Origin: Spirodela intermedia
Lineage: Eukaryota; Streptophyta; Magnoliopsida; Alismatales; Araceae
Assembly: GCA_902729315.2 (NCBI GenBank)
Contig: LR746273.1
Location: 5,123,001-5,187,000, forward strand
Length of the DNA: 64,000 nucleotides
Direction: 5' to 3'
Shown here in pieces: positions 60,101-64,000 of this stretch. Position numbers and translations under genes: made by a program. The notes under the pieces were generated by a model that made no database searches, was not told the origin of the DNA, and saw only the letters and a program-made list of their open reading frames with translations. The first letter of the stretch is position 1; every line of letters starts with the position of its first letter.

Positions 60101-61899
60101 GCACCGACAGAAAGGAATTCATAGGTCTAACGGGGACACAGAAAGCATGAAAACGGTCCTCAAATAAAAAGATAAACAGTTAATAAATAAACAGAATTCT
60201 CCTCCTACAGCTCCAAGGAAAGATCAACGGGCATGGGCACAAGCTTAGCATGACGTGATCTTATTTTTCATAAAAATGATAAATAAACTAATAATCAAAT
60301 CATCGATCAATCAATCATGACTATCAACGGGTATTCGTTTCATCATCAACTTTTACACATGTGACTGAATATCAGCCAAGAGATTCGTCAAAAAAACATA
60401 ATGATTTTAAAGACAGCAAGACTAATACGGGGAAGTACTAAGCACTTGGAATTCAAAACGTATCCAGTTGCCATAATTTTATAATGGGTGATTGAATGCT
60501 AAAATAAGCAGAACCAATTAAATCACCAATTCACATTAGTACAAGATATGCGACCAACATCAAAGGAGGTTCAATCCGAAGGAATCCTGCAAAGGAGGTT
60601 AAATACAAGATATGCGGCCAACATTGTTTTTGTAGAAACTGGGAAATGATTGAAAACCATCTTTACAAATCAATTGTGATCACTAACGCCGCACAACAGA
60701 GGTTGACATCAAGATTCTGGAAGGGAAAAACAATATTTCGTGCATGGAAGCAGACTCAGCAATGCTTACATCTTGGAGGACAACGTAGTTGAACAAGTCT
60801 GCACTAAAGGCTCCGCATCTGTTATGCTAAACTCAAATTTCTGTGAGATCTTTTCCATATGCTCGACAGCAATTCTAGATGCCATCTCATAGCCCTCGGC
60901 TACCCTAATAGGGTGAATCCCACGTTCCAGAAGCTTCTCAGCCTGTTCCAACAGAGCACCAGCCAAAACAACAACACCAGTCGTACCATCACCAATTTCA
61001 TAGTCCTGGCTCCGTGATAACTCAACCATCAACTTGGCAATCTGATTGTCAACATCCATCTGTTCCAGAATCGTTGCCCCGTCATTTGCTGCAGAAATTC
61101 AAAAAGACTGTCAGAACATACAAAGCAATTACATTAAAAAAACTGATCTATAAGCTTGAACAAGTTAAAGTTGATGCCATTTGCTGAATGGATACGTTCA
61201 TTAAGACAATCATATTTTCGACACAAATGTAAAAGAACCTTTAACATCAAAAGTGCAATAAGCTAAACAGCATGCAACAACACGCTTCAATGGGCAGAAA
61301 ACAATGACAGCAACTCGTTAGCGTCAGAGGTAGGCATCTTTCAGAAGTATAGTCTCCATAAAATATGAGACTTTACGCTTGCCTTTCCGCACGAACCGAA
61401 TCGAAGACAGAAAGATCCCAACGGGGGAGCCAAAAAGACGGATGGACAAAGAAGACAACTTAAAAAAACTGGAGAAAAACGGAACATGGAAGTGAGAAAA
61501 CAGTAAGTATCGTGATCAAATAAATACCATGATCACTAAACCCTAACGCGCAGAAAGTGCCACAAACATCGAAGAGAACAGCAGCGAGGCGTCAGCTCTA
61601 TAGGTGAAGAACACCAAGACATTAAGAAAAATAAGCCTGCGTCGGACAAGAGGCAGAAGGAAATGGAGGGGGGACTGAAGAGACATAAGGGGTTTCTTAC
61701 TGATGGTGACGTCGCCATCGGGGGACTGAAGCATCTTGTCCATGCCTTTAGGCCCGAGGGAGGTGCGGAGGATGCGGGCGATGGCCTTGCCGGCCGCGAT
61801 GTTGGCCTTCTGAGCCTCGAGACCCCGCAGCCGGGTCTTCTGCTCCTGCTCCTTCAGTATAATGAAGGGCCGCCCATACTCGTCGAACGCCAGAGCCAT
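54183..61899 (-). CDS. CCT5: T-complex protein 1 subunit epsilon (CCT5), 9 coding exons
   Basis: In transcript order the exons are 61899-61701, 61088-60770, 59364-59016, 58686-58554, 58447-58395, 56054-55952, 54927-54761, 54682-54569 and 54353-54183. They sum to 1608 nt, 535 aa, exactly the length of Arabidopsis CCT5. The protein is one of eight subunits of the cytosolic ATP-driven chaperonin ring that folds actin, tubulin and other clients. ATPase motifs: [12 protein letters not shown] (46-57), NDGATIL (68-74), GDGTT (99-103), Asp400 in [11 protein letters not shown] (equivalent to the GroEL catalytic aspartate), and GGG (417-419). The apical domain lies in the three middle exons (for example [16 protein letters not shown]), and the C-terminus is [15 protein letters not shown]. 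The start follows other CCT5 proteins (MALAFDE). Every junction closes in frame and all introns are GT-AG. The 5' leader carries a GA tract. Confidence 0.98.
54928..55951 (-). other. Intron 6 of CCT5 with a degenerate minisatellite
   Basis: A 1.02-kb intron. On the plus strand 55220-55650 is purine-rich and made of imperfect repeats: GATTCTTACCAGGG at 55422 resembles GATTTCTACTAGGG at 55535, a spacing of 113 bp, with further weaker copies on either side. No coding content. Confidence 0.7.
56055..58394 (-). other. Intron 5 of CCT5 (2.34 kb)
   Basis: The longest CCT5 intron. The part next to exon 6 (56055-56567) is an uninterrupted open frame of 171 codons starting with ATG at 56567 and running in frame into the exon. 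It includes a run of 17 C (56370-56386, G on the transcribed sense strand). No homology was recognised. The rest is AT-rich without features. Confidence 0.7.
56370..56386. repeat. Homopolymer C17
   Basis: Seventeen consecutive C on the plus strand within CCT5 intron 5, likely length-variable and error-prone in sequencing. Confidence 0.95.
58687..59015 (-). other. Intron 3 of CCT5
   Basis: A 329-bp intron between exons 3 and 4. No additional features. Confidence 0.9.
59365..60769 (-). other. Intron 2 of CCT5 (1.4 kb)
   Basis: An AT-rich intron. The string TTGGGTAGGGCAT occurs twice near its 3' end (about 59370 and 59455), with a CAGAATT(C/G) string repeated nearby, suggesting small local duplications. 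No mobile element recognised. Confidence 0.8.
61089..61700 (-). other. Intron 1 of CCT5 with a telo-box
   Basis: A 612-bp first intron after the first 66 codons. AAACCCTAA at 61538-61546 matches the plant telo-box, which is common near the starts of genes for translation and cell growth. Here it lies about 360 bp downstream of the ATG. Confidence 0.75.
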
Positions 61900-62130
61900 T
61901 CTGGCCACCTATTCGCCGCCCCCACGAGCAGCCTAACCTTTGCTGCTGGAAGAGAGATACAGAGACGGAAGAAGAGGAAGAACGAGACAGAGCGAGAGAG
62001 AGAGAGAGAGAGAGAAGTGGGCGGGGAGAGTGAAGGAACCTCGAGTGGGAAGACCCCGCTATTGGAACCCTACGCCGCTCCCGCCTGCAATCCGTTATCG
62101 GTTCTTCAAGCCCAATTGAGACTGTAATCG
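61900..62130 (-). promoter_or_regulatory. 5' leader and proximal promoter of CCT5
   Basis: GC-richer than the DNA beyond it and containing a (GA)n tract (about 61990-62015), i.e. (CT)n on the sense strand, within 120 bases of the ATG. This is a typical pyrimidine-patch leader. No TATA box is evident. Confidence 0.55.
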
Positions 62131-64000
62131 GATCTCAATCGGATCCTTGTCTGAATAAGCCCAATTAGGTGGACACCATTGTGACTTAATGCCATGAGAA
62201 ACATCCATGCAAATAACTCTATGCTAATTTTCGATTTAGGATCGACTGCCCTTATTCTGATGTTGACCGAGTATATGTTAATTGCCAAAAATACCCATTA
62301 AGAAATATGGCACCTCATCCAATCTCAAGGATCTCAATCACCTTATAATAAGTTCATACATGTATGTGGATGAGTGTATAATATGAGTATAGTGGAATAA
62401 GATTTGGTGGCTTTAAGAGCTCAATCTTGTTTGAGTCATGATATGATCAGATCAAAGCTGCACACTATAAAGAGAGTATAGCCAACATGGAGAATGCCCA
62501 GAGGAAGGGAAATGAACATAGACTTGCACAATGTATGGGAAAAGCAAATTTGTTTAAAAGTAGTGTTACCAAAATTGATTTTTATTCAAGTTTGGTCAAG
62601 AGTTCTTAGTAACTAAAACCAAAATGGGCTTGATGAAGTCAGTTTGATGAATTGATTATATAAATGAAAAGGTATAATTTTTTTCTCATGATTGAATAAA
62701 TTGATTATGTAAGATTGTAATCTAGAACATATTAATTTGGAATGTCTAAATTCATTTGTTACAATAATTTGATAAGTTCTTGAAATATTGTATTCATTTA
62801 GCTTAAATGTGTTCCACATGTGAGTCGGGGTTACTAGACAAGGATGGGTTGACGATGGCCCTAAACATCTCAAAGAGCTCAATTCAATGTCAAGTCAAAA
62901 CTGAGCTTCTTTAGAAGATGAATGAGACCGGAGATGCAGGCAAATGATGCAATAGCTTTGGTTAGAGCAAAGCCCAAAATGGCATCTCTTAAAGTGGTAT
63001 CACTTTACCACCAAGAGGCAATATCGACTAAAACCCAGCCCCTAACCCCCTCCCCTAGCCCTAAATTAGTGGATCTTTTTAATTAGAGCTCTTGAGATTG
63101 GATTGGTGCCATGTATGTCTTTCCCTTCTGTTCCAGTAGACCACCCCAACCTATCACATGCCAATGAAAAAGAACTTAAACCCACTCTTCCTTCTTTCTA
63201 TTTGTTGGTGGGACATTTCTATGAGATCTTTGCCTCTTAAACCTATTATTTATATTCAATTTATAAATAAAATATCCCAATAATAGATATTATCTTTAAA
63301 TATGTTAACAGATGTAATTGTTATCAATAAAACCCTCACATTTAGTTTTTACCATTGTGAGGGCAATATTATCTTTTAAGAAAAATTAGTGTACACTCTA
63401 AACCAAAGCAATCAAGTGATGAATTTTTAATTTACAAATAATTTATAGGGACCTACAACTTGAAGAATAACAAGGCATGAAACTAAATCTAATGGTATCC
63501 ATGGATCTATAACTAATTTACACATTATTATTTTGGCTAATATGATAGAGAGAGAGCCATTATTTTAGCTAATTTACACATTATTATTTTATCTATAACT
63601 GATTTACACATTATTATTTTAAAACACTATTGGATGTTTGCCAAAAAGAATATTAGTTCATTGGTCATTTGAGTAATGTTTTAAATTTATATCTAACCAA
63701 CAAACTCAAATCACTATGCCAAAAACTTATATATTATTGATATTATGAGATGGTATTTTTCAGTTTTTCTACAAGAAAAAAGACCAATTCTTACATTACA
63801 ACTTATGCAGCAACTTGTGAACATCTAATGTGGAGGCTATTGCTTTTGCATGTCTTCCACAAGTTAGCTTAACTTTGGTCTAGACTTCAGTTTCTAATAA
63901 TGATTTGTTGTCTAGTGTGGTTTGATTTTTGGGATTGACTTCTTAAATTCACTACCCAAATATGGTCAGACTATTTTACTATTTTGAGCTAAAGTAGTTT
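62131..64000. other. AT-rich intergenic region at the window end
   Basis: No gene recognised. A small tandem repeat lies at 63507-63630. The open frame at 62613-62882 has no family resemblance. A CCCCTAACCCCCTCCCCTAGCCCTAAA-like C-rich patch near 63040-63065 includes one CCCTAAA but is not a telomeric array. Confidence 0.6.
63507..63630. repeat. Three-copy tandem repeat around TTTACACATTATTATTTT
   Basis: Three units carry CTA(T)AACT(A/G)ATTTACACATT followed by ATTATTTT. The spacing is uneven, about 56 and 34 bp. The first two units are separated by an insert containing AGAGAGAGA and GCCATTATTTTAG. AT-rich and non-coding. Confidence 0.85.

Noticed and set aside
63035-63070. Possible interstitial telomere repeat
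   Set aside because: Only a single CCCTAAA unit in a C-rich patch, not an array.
1-64000. CRISPR arrays, bacterial operons, phage or defence systems
   Set aside because: No spaced palindromic repeats, no polycistronic gene arrays and no prokaryotic signals; the window is plant nuclear DNA.

Overview
This is nuclear DNA of a flowering plant. The signs are spliceosomal introns with GT-AG borders, plant gene families (a BEL1-like TALE homeodomain protein, a UBC15-18 type E2, an SFT1-type SNARE), AT-rich gene-poor stretches with decayed Ty3/gypsy and Ty1/copia retroelements, and many (CT)n/(GA)n microsatellites near promoters. I cannot name the species. The GC-rich last exon of the homeodomain gene and the long introns would suit a monocot or an early-diverging angiosperm, but that is weak evidence.

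Five protein genes can be assembled exon by exon, and in each the reading frame closes exactly. (1) 7082-11750 (+): a UBE2W-like ubiquitin-conjugating enzyme, 161 aa, 6 exons. (2) 17290-28677 (+): an organelle-targeted RsmI-type rRNA 2'-O-methyltransferase, 353 aa, 9 exons. (3) 45390-47654 (+): a BEL1-like homeodomain transcription factor, 552 aa, 3 exons. (4) 48656-53412 (+): an SFT1/Bet1-like Qc-SNARE, 135 aa, 4 exons. (5) 54183-61899 (-): chaperonin subunit CCT5 (TCP-1 epsilon), 535 aa, 9 coding exons. Genes 3-5 form a compact cluster at 45-62 kb, with genes 4 and 5 tail to tail. The five genes belong to unrelated pathways (ubiquitination, organellar ribosome maturation, transcription, Golgi trafficking, cytosolic protein folding). 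Nothing suggests a functional cluster or operon.

The rest is non-genic. 1-6.9 kb and 11.75-16.9 kb are AT-rich and largely unassignable. 28.7-41.6 kb is a retroelement graveyard: a Ty1/copia reverse transcriptase/RNase H relic on the minus strand (29958-31440), an unclassified repeat (33575-35225) whose second copy lies at 2449-3815, and a heavily mutated chromovirus-type Ty3/gypsy element on the plus strand (35934-39690). A truncated copia LTR with primer-binding site and gag start lies in intron 6 of the RsmI-like gene. 41.7-45.4 kb is GC- and CT-rich promoter-type DNA upstream of the homeodomain gene, with an internal tandem duplication and short upstream ORFs.

I found no previously undescribed biological system. 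The points most worth checking are: the apparent loss of the usual homeobox intron in the BEL1-like gene; a six-run G-quadruplex motif in the RsmI-like gene; a 171-codon open frame in CCT5 intron 5 that runs in frame into the next exon; the upstream ORFs of the homeodomain gene; and a 230-bp polypyrimidine tract between two genes.
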